Positions 35,040-47,629 are shown, counted from the stretch's first letter. The stretch is DNA of 64,000 nt from Liolophura sinensis (GCF_032854445.1 NC_088301.1:34213187-34277186), one strand, 5' to 3'. Program-made: numbers and translations. The notes: generated from the sequence alone by a model not told the origin.

Positions 35040-35580
35040 TGTTAAAATCGGGGTGATAATGATGTTCGCCTTAACGAGCATGCGCAAAATTTAAGCTCTG
35101 ATTGACACCACTTCGCAAACAAGTAGGGATACAATTCACGGACAAAGTTTGCGGTAGGCTGTGAGAGCCAGGGTAGCCTATAGAGCCTCAACCAATAGCT
35201 TTGCTCTGTCTGACCAATGACAACAAGCCTTGAAAATGTTGGGTGTAAATTGAGGGATTAAATATCAATAACAATTGCAAGGTGCAGTCAAAAGGCAGAC
35301 TTGCCTCGTGGAGCCAGGAGATCAAGGTAAAGACTTCGGAAGAGTATCCCCATTTACTACTGACAGACATCGACTTAGCTGGAAGGGACATAGATGCATG
35401 GGCCTGGATTACAGACGCTTAAAAAACTATAATTCTGTGTGGAAATTCAAAAACATCCAAGTAAAGACTTCACTTGAATTTCATCCGAAGTTTGAAAAGA
35501 AAATCAGAGGAAAAAAACGTTTTTGTAAAATTTAATTTGGTGGGGATTTTATTGTCTTTAAACCTTAACTTGAACACAAA
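35040..35580 (+). promoter_or_regulatory. Candidate promoter and 5' UTR of the DMRT gene
   Basis: Twin CCAAT boxes (ACCAATAG at 35191-35198, ACCAATGA at 35212-35219) are 21 bp apart, with an NRF1-like GCATGCGCA at 35078-35086 and a TALE-type TGATTGACAC at 35099-35108. No convincing TATA box was seen. The motifs match known consensus sequences; their use here is inference. The transcription start cannot be placed. Confidence 0.35.
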
Positions 35581-36010
35581 ATGAGTGGTGACGCTGTAGA
35601 AGAAAAACGTGTGCAGCCCGATGTGTCTCGGGGACTTCCTCATCCCCCACCCCTGTTCCTGCGGGCGAGCGATCGCTACCCACGGACCCCTAAATGTGCT
35701 CGTTGTAGGAACCACGGTGTTGTCTCCGCACTCAAGGGTCACAAAAGGTACTGTCGGTGGCGAGACTGTGTTTGTGCAAAATGTACACTGATCGCCGAAA
35801 GACAGCGAGTGATGGCTGCACAGGTAGCCCTCAGACGACAACAGGCACAGGAAGAAAACGAAGCACGTGAACTGGGACTTCTCTACGGACCGAACGGTTT
35901 ACTACAACTTAATGCCGAAAGTCTAACGAGCATCTACCCAGCCAACAGACCCTTTGAATCAGCTGACTCCGCTAAAGACCGTAACGATTTACCTGAAAGT
36001 TCCAGTCCTG
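35581..36010 (+). CDS. DMRT4/5 (DMRTA-type) transcription factor, coding exon 1 with DM domain
   Basis: This exon encodes residues 1-143 plus the first base of codon 144 of a 388-residue nuclear DNA-binding protein. The ATG has A at -3 and an in-frame TAA at 35566-35568 just upstream. The DM domain spans about residues 33-90, with zinc ligands visible as C39, C42, H45, H54, C58, C63, C65 and C68, and the recognition-helix stretch [21 protein letters not shown] domains bind the minor groove as dimers. The exon ends SSSPG|GTAAGT at 36010/36011, phase 1. The DM sequence ([20 protein letters not shown]) with a DMA domain in the next exon places it in the DMRTA1/DMRTA2 (Dmrt4/5) subfamily, known for neural, sensory and gonadal roles. 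Calling it DMRTA2 or Dmrt4/5 in a narrower sense needs a tree. The frame is intact, unlike the nearby GPCR. Confidence 0.97.
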
Positions 36011-36299
36011 GTAAGTCATTACAACAGTTAAAAAAAGATATGAAGTTTGTAAAAACATAAATAAATTTCAGCTTACCAGAATATCAAAACAATTGCCATG
36101 AAACTGTTAAGTTAATAATTTAATCAAACGCGTATCTTTTCATAAGTTGCCACGTTTAAAATTTGCTGAGGTAACAATTATATGAAATGTCGCTGTTAAC
36201 TTATTTGAATGTATACTTTATATTACGTGCAATGAATTGACTGTGAAATAATGTTTTAGTAATGTTTTACTAAGTAACACACTTGTGGACAGTTGGGCC

Positions 36300-36303
36300 A
36301 TAT

Positions 36304-36364
<61 letters not shown>
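36300..36364. repeat. (AT)n microsatellite
   Basis: About 65 bp of AT dinucleotides with one interruption near 36314, in the DMRT intron. Confidence 0.98.
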
Positions 36365-36366
<2 letters not shown>

Positions 36367-36838
36367 TGGGAAGCAAACAAATCATACTAATGTAATCATC
36401 ACCTTGGTTCTATAAATAGTCGTATCGACAATAAAATTCAAGGTGTATCTAAATCTGCTTCCATCCATGTAATACGACACTCGGGTTTTGCGGCTGAGTG
36501 GCTATATAGCTGTCGATATCAGTGTTTCAGCGATATAAAACATGGTTTGTAGTTGAGGTAACAGCACACAAGGCAAGTATCGCCATATGCCATTTATATA
36601 TGGCAATAACCGTATTACAATGACAAAGTTTTACAACAAATCATATCTCAAGATTCGCACATTAAACACATTTTTAGACGACCACTTGGCGAAATTAATA
36701 GACGTTATCGGATATGACAATGTCACTGATGCTCTTGCAAGAGTAATAAGGAGGTCTTGGGATAATTAAAGAGTCTTGGACCTCATCACATGAAGCTCTC
36801 CTGATGATATTCATCTGTAACGCAAACTAGGAGGCTAA

Positions 36839-36932
36839 TACATTATTCGTGCTAGTTCCGTGAATGTGTACCATCATATTAGATACAATACAGAGTGGAC
36901 AATGTCAGGGTTTCTTGGCAGGTCTTTTTCAA
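36839..36932 (+). repeat. Direct repeat in DMRT intron, copy 1
   Basis: Ninety-four bp (TACATTATTCGTGCTAGTTC...TTTTTCAA) recur at 37465-37558 with 9 differences by eye, about 90% identity, in the same orientation and 626 bp apart. Confidence 0.95.
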
Positions 36933-37464
36933 GCATATGTGTTGAAGGACTTTTCACTTTGACGAAGTGCAATGAGAATATACCTATGAATCCATAATAA
37001 TAACTGCTTGGAGCTGTATCCTCAAAACTGTAGTCGCTGGCATACCAGATTATGTGGTAACCTTTATAGCATCTTAGTATTTGTACTTCTTCAAGCAAAT
37101 ATCGCATTAGATCTGAATCTGCATACTGTGTCGAATTCAGATAATTCAGACAAATTGAACCCTACACTAGAATTCTTCTTAGGATGACCCTCCTTATTTT
37201 GTGAGTTAATTCTAAACTCTCATTCAAGTCTGAATTAATGCAGGCGTGTTTTCTATATGTTTTTTTGACTATGGTTTTTTGTACTAAACTTATGACTACA
37301 ATTTCTTCGCGTTATAATGATAGGAATTGTATAAGGGATGACCTCATAAAGGCATTTGTAAGTGTTACCAAAGGAAGCCTTCTTGTCAACTAGGTGCAAA
37401 ACGTGACACACACAAGTCTGATTTTTGCACATTTTGTTTGAATAAACTAAACTGATAGAGACGA

Positions 37465-37558
37465 TATATTATTCGTGCTAGTTCCGTGAATGTGTACCGC
37501 TATATTAGATACAATACAGAGAGGCCAATGTCAGGATTTCTTAGCAAGTCTTTTTCAA
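37465..37558 (+). repeat. Direct repeat in DMRT intron, copy 2
   Basis: Second copy of the 94-bp unit at 36839-36932. No similar copy was noticed elsewhere in the window, so it may be a local segmental duplication. Confidence 0.95.
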
Positions 37559-38794
37559 CTCAGATGCTCTGTGTAGCACGTTTCGCGACAACATCCAAAG
37601 CCAAATGCTGAAAATCTTGAAATGTCGAAATTCATCTCTAAGAACACACGTCAGAATTTTTCCTTTTTAAGAGAAGCCTTAAGTTAACCGCCTCTTTTTA
37701 ATAACACATATCTTATGTAAATATAAAGTTATAAGTCAGGAAATGTTTGCCACGCAATGTAGGCTATGGCATACAAAACATCAGCGTATATGTCTATACA
37801 AAGAATGTAGGTTTCCACAGTCAAACCACATATGAGATATATGTGTGCACGAGTTCCAGACGTATTCTTTCTTTAACACGTGGAGGCATTAATTGTGTCT
37901 CCAACATTTGTATATTAAAATCTTTTACAGTTGGTTAGTAAACTTTGAATAAGTAAAAGTATAATTTTTGTAGGAAAATGGTATATTTACAACTAAAGTA
38001 CACAAAGCCTTTGTAAGTGCATACATTTAAACCAAGCTATATTCAAATCAGTCACGTGTCGAGTATAGCAGGTATGTTAAAAGGGAAAATTAAAGTTTTC
38101 TTATTCTATTCTTACTGTAAGCTATATTTGTTATATTTTTGTCTCCTATAATATCTGTATTTTTTTTAAATTTTAATAATACATAGCCAGTCTATCAGCA
38201 CGTAACACATCTACTGATTACGGATAATACAGCTTTGCGTACTTTTCAGGATTACCCTATACACCATATATGTGCTAAAGTTGGAAACGAACGCTATTCG
38301 TCATTATATTGTGCGGGTCTGATAAATAATTCTGTTAAATTTTATTATTGAATTGTTTTCTGTATAGTCTGTTTGGATAAGTGTAGAAATTGGATAAGTA
38401 CAGGTCTATATCTGTGTGCAGATGGTTAGTTAAGATCAATTTTATTGGTCCATCCCAAATACGTCAATGAACATATACAGTAGGCCCTCTAAATTACGTA
38501 GGTGAAATATTTCAAATTCCGCAAAAGATTTATGGATATATAATATACTAGAAGAATTAAGTGATACTCTCTTCATAAGGACAGTATTGTCTCCAACATA
38601 TATATAGCAGCCTGGTGTGATATAGGTGTTGGATATACATATATGACACAAGCATAGGGGCTCTGCTTATCTGGTCTCGTCTGTCGGCTGTATACGTGAT
38701 GTAGACATGCACGTGTATAGTAAGGCAGAAGTGTGGTCTTTGTGTAAGTGGGTCTGTTAAATAAGACAAACTTATATTAAAACTTGATATATAA

Positions 38795-38820
38795 TACTAC
38801 TACTACTAATAATAATAATA
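38795..38820 (+). repeat. Short (TAC)n/(TAA)n tract
   Basis: ACTACTACTACTAATAATAA is a compound trinucleotide repeat. Confidence 0.9.
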
Positions 38821-38984
38821 TATGTTATACAGTAGTGCAGTATAACTGTCGATCGCGTCTTCTTTAAGATAACCGTTTAATTAACCTTAGTTCAAGATAA
38901 TATATGTTTCTAGTTTTATCGAAGACTTTTCCAGGAATTTGATATTGTTCTAATCTTTCATATTGAATTGTGAATCTGATATTT

Positions 38985-38986
<2 letters not shown>

Positions 38987-39081
<95 letters not shown>
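38987..39081. repeat. Compound (AT)n-(GT)n microsatellite
   Basis: About 84 bp of pure AT dinucleotide end in five GT units at 39071-39080. It is likely length-variable. The tyrosine/isoleucine ORFs read across it are not genes. Confidence 0.99.
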
Positions 39082-42039
39082 AAATGACGGTGTTTAGAAA
39101 AAGGCACAAAATGAAAGATATGGACCTGTGTTTGACATACATCGATAACAAAAGGTCTTACCGATTTGACAAAGACCTTCGACTTTAATCTAAAACGGTG
39201 AATGTAGTTTGGGGAAAATGACTTTCCAAGTGGATCACTTAGAGCATGCTAAAGAAATATTAGTTATCTCTGATGGTAATTAGTTTGCTTGTGGATTGAA
39301 ATGAATTGTTCTTTGTGATTTCCTATTTTTCGTATTGTTGTCATGCCGTTTAGGGTCAGAACATGCATGGTGACTTTCGCTAAGTTAAGTTCAGACCAGT
39401 TTTGAGACAATATACTTAAACCTCTGTGATTTTTTTTTATTTGTAGATATATTTCAATGTGTTGTACAGTTTTGTAACTGCAATTAGTGATACAGCAACC
39501 TCTTTGCATAGTACGGTTGAGTTCCTTGCACTCATAAACCTGCGGACAGACGAACATTGTAGCAAAATGCTAATATACGCATTGCTAATCATTTTTACAC
39601 TTCATTGTTCATCTTTATTCTGTATATCAAAGAACCAAGCGAAGTAAACTTTATCATCTGTCATTTCCAAACTTTTAGTTGCGTTTATACAGTTTGGAAC
39701 AACTGGTGTGTGGCCTCTTAGTACATATGTGGAACGTGCAATTTTGTAGTCTCAGCATTCTGAGAATTGTATAGTCCAATGTTTAGTTCATGGATGAAGA
39801 CGATAAATAAGATTAACTTTTATTTCTTCTCGGCATCGAATAAAACCATTATATGAATGAAAAGTTTCAAACCATTTTAAAACTTTATGGATACCAAGAT
39901 AGACAATTATAATTATTGATTCTTGTGCTTGGTGTGGTTTTTTCCCCAAATTTTTGCCCATGGGACTTGTCTAGATACACACTTGCTTGCGAATAAACAT
40001 CTTCATTTTGTCTATAAGAATAGACTATCATTTTATTCACACTAATGTTACTGTGTGGCAGTTTCTAGTTCCAACCTCTATTTGACTTTCTTTCTATTGG
40101 ATCCTTACTTTAGCATCGTGTGATAAAATCGATATCGTCTGGGCACAGGGGTAAAACCAGAAAGATTAAATAGAAATGTTAGCAAGATTGGTACAATAAA
40201 GTAAACCATCTCTCTACTCAAAGCTCAAGCTTATACTATTAGTCTTTGTTTGGGTTATCACTGTCATTGCTGAGGACAATCGTGATCAACTTGAAGAACA
40301 TATCATATACTTGTTTCTGTACTTTGAATGGTCACACGCGTTTGATTGAATATTTTAAAGTGGAAATTTTTAAGACATTATACTGATATGAAAATGAAAT
40401 GAAATTCTTATAGAGGGACACGTATACATCTATAAGTTATCTAACTTCATTGAGATGACACATCGGTATTGCGAAAGTATAGATGAACAAATACATAGTG
40501 AACATACTCATTTGTCTTTCATCGCGTTTCGCTAGACGGAAAAAGTTACTGCCTCATAATTTTTAGGCTAACCGCGGAAGACGATTTTTCTGTTTCCCAA
40601 TTAAATTGGGTGTTTATGTTTAACTTAAATTCATGAGTGATTTACAACAATATCAAAGCAATACCCGTTTTCATACTGCCTGAAGCTTTTTATAGAAGCT
40701 GTCGTACGCTTTATTCAAGTTGGTTCTATCAGACGCACGTGCTCTATTGAGTCCGCTCGTGCAGCTCGAAACCCTCATACCCTCTTGAACCACTTGAAAC
40801 AAATAAGATCACATTATCACCGATTATACTCATGCTAATTCCCACTGGCACCCCTCGGGGCGCATCATGCGGGGCAGGCGTCCACTGCTCCCCAATCTAC
40901 GCGGTTTGAGCCAATCAACCATGGATCCATCAATCGCCTCTGCGCCTCCTTACTTTCTTTCCGAGCTTCATCTTCATCTCAAGAACCCCCTCTGATTCCC
41001 ATGTTCGTAATAGAACTGGCAGAAACATACGGCAGCCATCATTGTTTTCAATTAGTGCCTTTCCGGATACAATTACTCCCCATGTTTTTAAATTGCTCGC
41101 CTGAAAGAGTGAAGTCGTTGCCAATCTTTGATGTTGTCCAAATGTTTGGCGGAATAGTAATTGTAGAAATAGATTTTTCGCATCTGTAAATCGATGAATT
41201 TTGCCTGAAAGTTTGTCTTGGCACCTGAAGCCTTCTTGTAATGACTAAACTAGCTGGAATATATTTGCGCTGATCCTTTTGAACTGTTAACCCACCTACT
41301 GGTTGATGGACGTGGAGGACTGTTCACACTTATCAGAAACCTGTAAGACATTCATGCGAGCGTTTAGTCCCTCAGTCGAGAGGTTTGAACTCTTGTCCAT
41401 CTGTTTATACAGAAGGCTGACTCACATTTGTTGCCGACTGTTGTGTAACTGTTCACCAAAATGCGACGATAAGACAACACCAGAAGAACACCATTACCGC
41501 TCTCACCACGGGATACCGCTATCTCCTCAACAGTTTCTTAGCCCCAATGTAGCATTTGGATCACCTGACCACCGTGCATCGGTTATCAATTAGGCAGTTG
41601 TTTGTAGTTAGGTGAAACTTTGAAGAGGAATCTAGTAAACCAGCATCGCACTGTACAGGATTTCATTAGTTAATTTTAACAGCGAACTACGAGTTTTTAT
41701 AACCCAGGTATTTTAACTGCTCAACACTCATATATTGTTGGAGGTTGATTTTTCTATGAAGTGAAATAAAAAAAGAAACGAATCAGATAAATAATCTTTT
41801 AAGGCAAAATTCATTGCAGGTAAATAATGAGTTCATCAATGACTAAGTCAGAATAATCCAACTAAATAAGCGCATTTCAACCGAGACAGTGTAACTTAAT
41901 ACCTCATGTTTCTTCATAGCAGCTGGGGATGTTATATTAGTGATAACTTATGTCTATGTGGGTTAGTTTGAGATACTTTAACGCATGTTCATAATCATAC
42001 AGAAGACTATTTATTTATTTATTTATTCATTTATTTCAG

Positions 42040-42776
42040 AGCCCAAGAGACGCCGATGTGATTCGGAACAAGCAGAGAGTCACCTATCTGGATCTCCGAA
42101 CCGAGAGTCCCCTCCTCCGTCCTCCGGAACCCCGTCGGATAAGCCTTCGTCCCCGAGAAACTCTCCGTCACCCATCAACCTGCAGAAAGTCTCGCCACGT
42201 CCTGTTAGTCCCCTTAGTGAGACGTCCAGTATCACGGACGCGGCCGAGAGACGCTCCCCCGGGCTGCCTCTAGGGTTGGGCAGGCGTGCCCCGGTGGAGA
42301 CACTGTGTCGGGTGTTTCCGCACATGAAGCGAACGACCCTCCAGCTGATCCTACAGGGCTGCAACGGGGACACGGTTCAGGCGATAGAGCAAGTCCTCAA
42401 CAACCACAGTGAGCCGAGCAGCGGAGCCCTCGTCCCTAGCTCAGCTACCCCTACGGCCGCCCAGTCCTACATCAGCCCAGCCCTATCTACCCCAGGTTTC
42501 AAGTCCGCGTTTTCTCCTATCACCTCGCTCGGCAGTGTGCCCAGCTTGAGCTCTGTGCGCTACACATACGGTGCCCTGGGCCGCGGCATGGCTCTTGCGA
42601 TGCCCTACCCTCCGGGTATGATTCCGGGACTGACCATGGGGTCCAGCCCCTACGGTTACACTGGTCTCACCACACCAGGAAAGGGTTTCCACTATGCCAT
42701 GTGCCCTTGCTGTAACGGAAACAAACCCTACTCCACCACACCCGGAGACAAACCCACAGGATGTCTTAGCGATTAG
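42040..42776 (+). CDS. DMRT4/5 (DMRTA-type) transcription factor, coding exon 2 with DMA domain
   Basis: This exon encodes residues 144-388, with stop TAG at 42774-42776. Right after the splice comes EPKRRRCDS, a basic cluster that can serve as a nuclear localisation signal. A Ser/Pro-rich linker follows (about residues 155-225). The DMA domain lies at about residues 227-266 (APVETLCRVFPHMKRTTLQL, then GCNGD and AIEQVL), a short helical ubiquitin-binding-like module that defines the DMRTA/DMRT3 branch. The rest is Ser/Ala/Gly/Tyr-rich and ends with a Cys cluster, KGFHYAMCPCCNGNKPY. The two-exon layout with DM and DMA separated by one intron matches the DMRTA family as I know it. The full length is plausible for an invertebrate Dmrt4/5. 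The frame is open and GC-rich with no defect. The in-frame ATG at 41985 is intronic and not a start. Confidence 0.96.
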
Positions 42777-44035
42777 ACTTTAATGTACGCTTGACTGAGA
42801 ATTGAAAACTTTGAAAATATGACCTTCTCTTGGTGGAAACACAAATTGGATTCCAGACATGATGGCTGAGTTAGTTCACCGACATGTAGAAAGCTAAACT
42901 GAACTTAAATATCAAATACGACAGTGCAAAAACAGCATGAAGTTCAAAGCTAGGTCACGTGAGAGGATCACATTCCTTGCAAATTTAAGGAATGTACAGC
43001 AGAATATAATGTTTAATTTATTTAAAATTTCTTTTCAATTTTGCCAAAGAAAGTGTTTATAGTCTTTAGTATTCATTATCATGGTAGATTGCGAAAGTCC
43101 TTCCGAGATGCAAATTGGTTGTGTTGCGGTTTTACGTCACTTGAGAATTAATGTGAACATTTCACATTTCAAGATGTGTATATTTACTATTGTTTTTTTT
43201 TTCTTGGGGTAAATGTGTTTGCTTAAGAGAGCTAGTCTGGTATAATGTTATTGTCTTGAAATGTTATGAAACTTTGAAAAGAGCGAGTGTTGTTAGAGCG
43301 ACAATTTGAAATATCAAATTGTATTTGTTAACATAATTTATATTAAACAGTGCATGCGTTGAAACGTCAATTGTGGTTGCATAAATTACTCCGAGTGTCT
43401 CGTGGTCGTTAGGGTTTCGGAAACAGTAGTACGGAACATGTCCACTTGTGTCTAAATCAGGACTAAATCAGCATATGAATAAAATCACATTGTTGAATCA
43501 TTGTCTCAGCGCATTAGGTAACCGTGCCATATGTTCTTGGCGCTTTAACCAGTGTTGTTTTACAAAATTATGCAGCATTATACAGTGAGTCTGTATATTT
43601 GTACAGTCATTTCTTTTAAAGAATTTATTTTACATTTCTTTGTTTTCAGTTTTTATAAATGAAACATAATTGACAGAGCTTCTTTAAAGTTTTATAGGCT
43701 TCAAAGAAAGCTTTGTTTTATGGCATAACATATATTTTTCGGGTGAGATGTTGTCTCGAAAATCTATGAACGGGCATAAATATCATGAGCCATCTTGCTT
43801 CAGACATGAGCAATGGTTTCACTTGTGAAGACGCATTTTAACACTGTAAATAGTGGGCTGTGCTGTACGTATTATTTTGTGTATCCTATATTACATTCAC
43901 GTAAATGTACATCAGTTTGTGAAATAGAATTCGATGTATGTACACGTTGTTTTTAAGGACTCAGTGGATTCATGTATTAAAGTGTAATGCCGCAAACTGT
44001 ATGTAAATTAATTTTAAATTACTTGTTCAAATAAA
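42777..44035 (+). terminator. DMRT 3' UTR with polyadenylation signals
   Basis: About 1.26 kb of AT-rich sequence without ORF follows the stop. AATAAA occurs at 43478-43483 and at 44030-44035, just before an AT repeat; other A/T-rich variants lie between. Either could end the mRNA. Confidence 0.5.
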
Positions 44036-44060
44036 TAAATATATATATATATATATATAC
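44036..44060. repeat. (AT)n microsatellite after the polyA signal
   Basis: About 20 bp of AT dinucleotides directly follow AATAAATAAAT. Confidence 0.95.
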
Positions 44061-46199
44061 AGCAATAGTGCATTTTGTTTGTTTCACCTGATTACTTGAA
44101 ATGTTATATTATTAATTTCCTCGTAAGCTATGTTACCTATATACTTCACATCCTCCTTACTTATACAACTCTGAACAACACGAGAATATCCACTGCAACT
44201 GTGATTATAGTTATATGGTCTTTAATCAATAATATACGACTTACACTGCTTGAAATCCTCAGATATGTAATACCAAAAAATGTTACATGAAGGCATAGAC
44301 AGATGTGATAGATATGTACAAAGAAATACACAGAGAGCTGCTATTCAAATAAGCATAATTTACGAATGCCCAGACTGAAAGTATCCCTCTTCTCCTCGAT
44401 GTGCACGCATTCTATGACGCAGGTGACAGTCACGTTATAGGACAAGCCCAAATAGGGCAATGTAACATGCGAAGTCATGAACAAGATGTTCAAAAGGCTT
44501 ATGATTATATTAACTGATTGACTGACTGACTGATTGACTGACTATAACAGACGTCCTTATACATTCACCGAATCAGCGTTTTGGTAGATATGTAACATTT
44601 AAGTCTGGGAACAAACTGAAGATCTCTTGTGAAGGAGCTGTCAGAGATATTGTGAGAGGTCTCTATAACACTCAGATTTCCAGCCTCGGTTTAAATGGAC
44701 AAATATATCGAAGATGTATGGACAGCGTTGTGTAGTATAGGCCTATACTGGCGATCTCTATGATTTCCTCGCTAATGAAAGTAATAACTCGATATGACGC
44801 CCAGTCAGGCTTTTATGATGTGTAATTAAATGTGACGCGGATATATATGGGTATAGAAACTGATATACAAACCCTATTGTTGACAAAGCTGTTCAGGGAG
44901 CCAGAGAGACGGTTAATAATATTAACATCTGCCTAGTTTATTGTTCCTTTGTATAATTATATATAATAATGTCTACTGAGGAAATTTCAAGGAATCCAAG
45001 CGTATATAATCTCCGTATACCTACGTAAGAAGAATGTATTTCCACATTGATGTATACATAGGTAAAAAGCCCAATTTTGTTCGTATCTCATTATTAAATG
45101 AGATTGTGTGCGCGTGTATTCTACAAACTGACAGATTATGCTGTCGATTTGTTGGATAGTGCGTGCACTGAATGATACACTGAAAAGGCGTTACGAATCC
45201 TTATGTTCATTAAACTGTAATCCATATGCACGCTTTATGTCAGCATTTGGAGCTTTAAACAATAAAAGTTAAGCTCTCCAAACATCGAGTTTCCCCAAAA
45301 GAGCCACATGTTGGAAAGGGGGATGCATTATATACATAAACAGTTTGAACGACTAAATAATTTTCACCTGATTAAACGTTGAGCATGATCCATATGACCT
45401 CAATATAGATAAACCTATGTATATGTACTTGTATTATAGGTTATATCATAGAATTTGGGTGTATTTACAAAAATTCTCTTTACAGGGGATCATTATATAG
45501 TGATTAACATATGAAACAATGAATGAATGAAGTATTTAACGAAAGAGACCATTCATGTTCAGACGCTGTTATAGAGAAGCATTGATTTCGTTTTCACAAA
45601 GAACTTCTTTAATATGGAACTATCTTAAAATATACCCTTTATGCACAGACTTAAAACATGAAAAGATATCATCCTTGCAAATTCTATGCTGCATTCATGT
45701 CTCTTGTTTGGCACTTTCTCATGTCAAATTAGTTCAATCCAAAATAAACGCGAGTGGTAGATATAATTGCCAGATATCAATGCCTTAATATCAACCATAC
45801 ATAAACAGTGCGCCCATTTAATGCGTGATAGTAAATCGTGAAATGCAGAACGAAAGTCACCAACTGTGTAATGTTGGTTTCCTGGCTCTCATATGAGTCC
45901 AATAACCCATAAAATCCTATGGGCACGTTTGTAGGTTTGCTTGATGATTTCTTAAACTACCATAAATGTCAATAGACATATGTTTTTGAAGTTTGCTCTT
46001 GCGCTTTGACATTTAGAATAAAACATGTCAAGAAAGGTTAATAAACACTTTTTCTACAAAGCGGTATTTAAGTTCGCATCGTGGGATTTTTACGATTTGG
46101 CTCATTAAACCATAGTATAAAGCTTTTCCTATGACATCCAGTTAACATGCACCATGTTTAAGATAAAAGCTTGACGCATTTGCTCATTGTTCATCTTGC
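44061..46199. other. AT-rich intergenic DNA
   Basis: No gene was found. A short (GACT)n tract lies at 44513-44543. Confidence 0.4.
44513..44543 (+). repeat. (GACT)n short tandem repeat
   Basis: About seven units of GACT with GATT variants. Confidence 0.95.
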
Positions 46200-46510
46200 A
46201 TCTGTTATTGTGCGGTCACAATACCGGCCTCTGTGGTGAAGGACAAATAGCACACAGGGCTAGGGTGTAAATCATTCACTACAAGTCGTCGACAGGTGAT
46301 GTGGCGGCCTGAGCGCGTGCGAGGGGATGTCAAATTAAAGACGCAAACAAGAAAATGGCTTAATTACAGATCTGGACAGTCCGGGGACTTAATTTGAGGG
46401 TAAAGACACCTCGAGCTGTCGGTGAGGGCTGACCGCTCTGTCCGACGCCTGGTCACAGTATTGTTTTTCGCCGTCAGAGGCTAGACTGGTACACAATACA
46501 ATCCTGTATC
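46200..46510. other. Complex non-coding island downstream of DMRT (candidate enhancer)
   Basis: This GC-richer block has no ORF of note and contains GTGCGGTCACAATACC, CAGGTGATGTGGCGGCCTGA, GGCTTAATTACAG and TATTGTTTTTCGCC, which resemble nuclear-receptor, E-box, homeodomain and Sox-type sites. The island stands out sharply from AT-rich flanks. Function is inference. Confidence 0.22.
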
Positions 46511-47603
46511 AATGGCATGGATGCTTCTTACAAGACAGTCTATGAAATCTTTGACACCCTCATACTGCGTCCGCCACACCCTGGACAAAGTCGACACCCA
46601 CACCTATCCGCCAAAACTGCATGCACACTCATCCCACTGCATTAAATGTCAGAAAAAGCTGATTTTACTTGTGTTTCTCTATGTTCTTGTTACATGTGTA
46701 TTATGTTTTACTCAACGTTAATCGATCACGTCGAATTATACCAAATACAGTTAGATATTAAATAATATTGTCTTGATTTGATTTCTTCCGTCCACTTTCA
46801 GGAAAGTCCACCCATCACAGCACGACTAATGAATGGATATGATACCATACAATATCACACATCACATCTGATGTATTCTGCTGTCCAAGTGTGTACTATA
46901 TCACCAAACTTGTATCTTATCTCTTAATGAAGACCCTGCAAGAGGTACAGTCTCTGGAAAAAGTACTGTAAAAAAAATCAGGCGTCAAGGGCATGTGGTT
47001 TGTTAAAAACTCAAAATGTCTCACTGAAGATCTAGACGCTCAAATACACGTACCGTGTAAGGACATATCTGCTTGTGATATCTTTCTTTACTACTATTCC
47101 TCACAAAGATATAATACATATAACTTCATTACTGATTGTTTCTTAGTTTATTGAGAACCGTCACCGCTACATTAACTTCAAAAGTAACTGATCACTTTTT
47201 AGTTCCACTAAGGGTTACCATTTATGGGATGTTTCGTTGTTCAAGTTGCTTGAATTTCTCATGATCATCTATGTGTAATTCTGGAAAACCCTATATCAGG
47301 AAAGTACATAGGTATTAGGATGGGTACATATTGTGCTCCCCCCTCCCCTCCCCGACTAAATGCAGAAATTATTCACCAGTAACCTACATTCGGCTCGATA
47401 TATATCTACCTTCGCAGGATTTAAAGTTTCAATTCTCACTTTGTAAAGTGTATCCTTTCTTGAATAGCAATATATCGAAGGCTTCCGCACATAGCATTTG
47501 TCAGATCCTGCGTGTTATGTGACGATTTCAGCAGACGTCACTATTTATTGCACTGCAAAAGCTTGTGTGTTAAGGTTATTCCATCAAACGCCTGCACGCT
47601 TTG
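46511..47603. other. Intergenic, nothing supported
   Basis: A 69-codon ORF (46512-46721) ends in a hydrophobic segment (LILLVFLYVLVTCVLCF) but lacks any sign of a real gene. Confidence 0.3.
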
Positions 47604-47629
47604 TTTTTTTTTTTTTTTTTTTTTTTTTT
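47604..47629 (+). repeat. Poly-T tract (26 T)
   Basis: A pure T run followed by CAG. It mimics a splice acceptor, but no exon follows. Confidence 0.98.

Larger units (their letters stand above)
36011..42039 (+). other. Intron of the DMRT gene (6.0 kb, phase 1)
   Basis: Donor GTAAGT at 36011; acceptor ATTTATTTCAG ending at 42039, preceded by a long ATTT-rich pyrimidine tract. The split codon joins to GAG (Glu). The intron holds two AT microsatellites, a 94-bp direct repeat and a less AT-rich island at about 40690-41600 that could be regulatory. A 96-codon plus ORF at 41303-41593 in that island has no recognisable domain. Confidence 0.9.

Noticed and set aside
38864-39188. ORFs of repeated Ile-Tyr on both strands
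   Set aside because: They are translations of the AT microsatellite.
42080-42373. Minus-strand ORFs opposite DMRT exon 2
   Set aside because: They are shadows of the GC-rich coding exon on the other strand.
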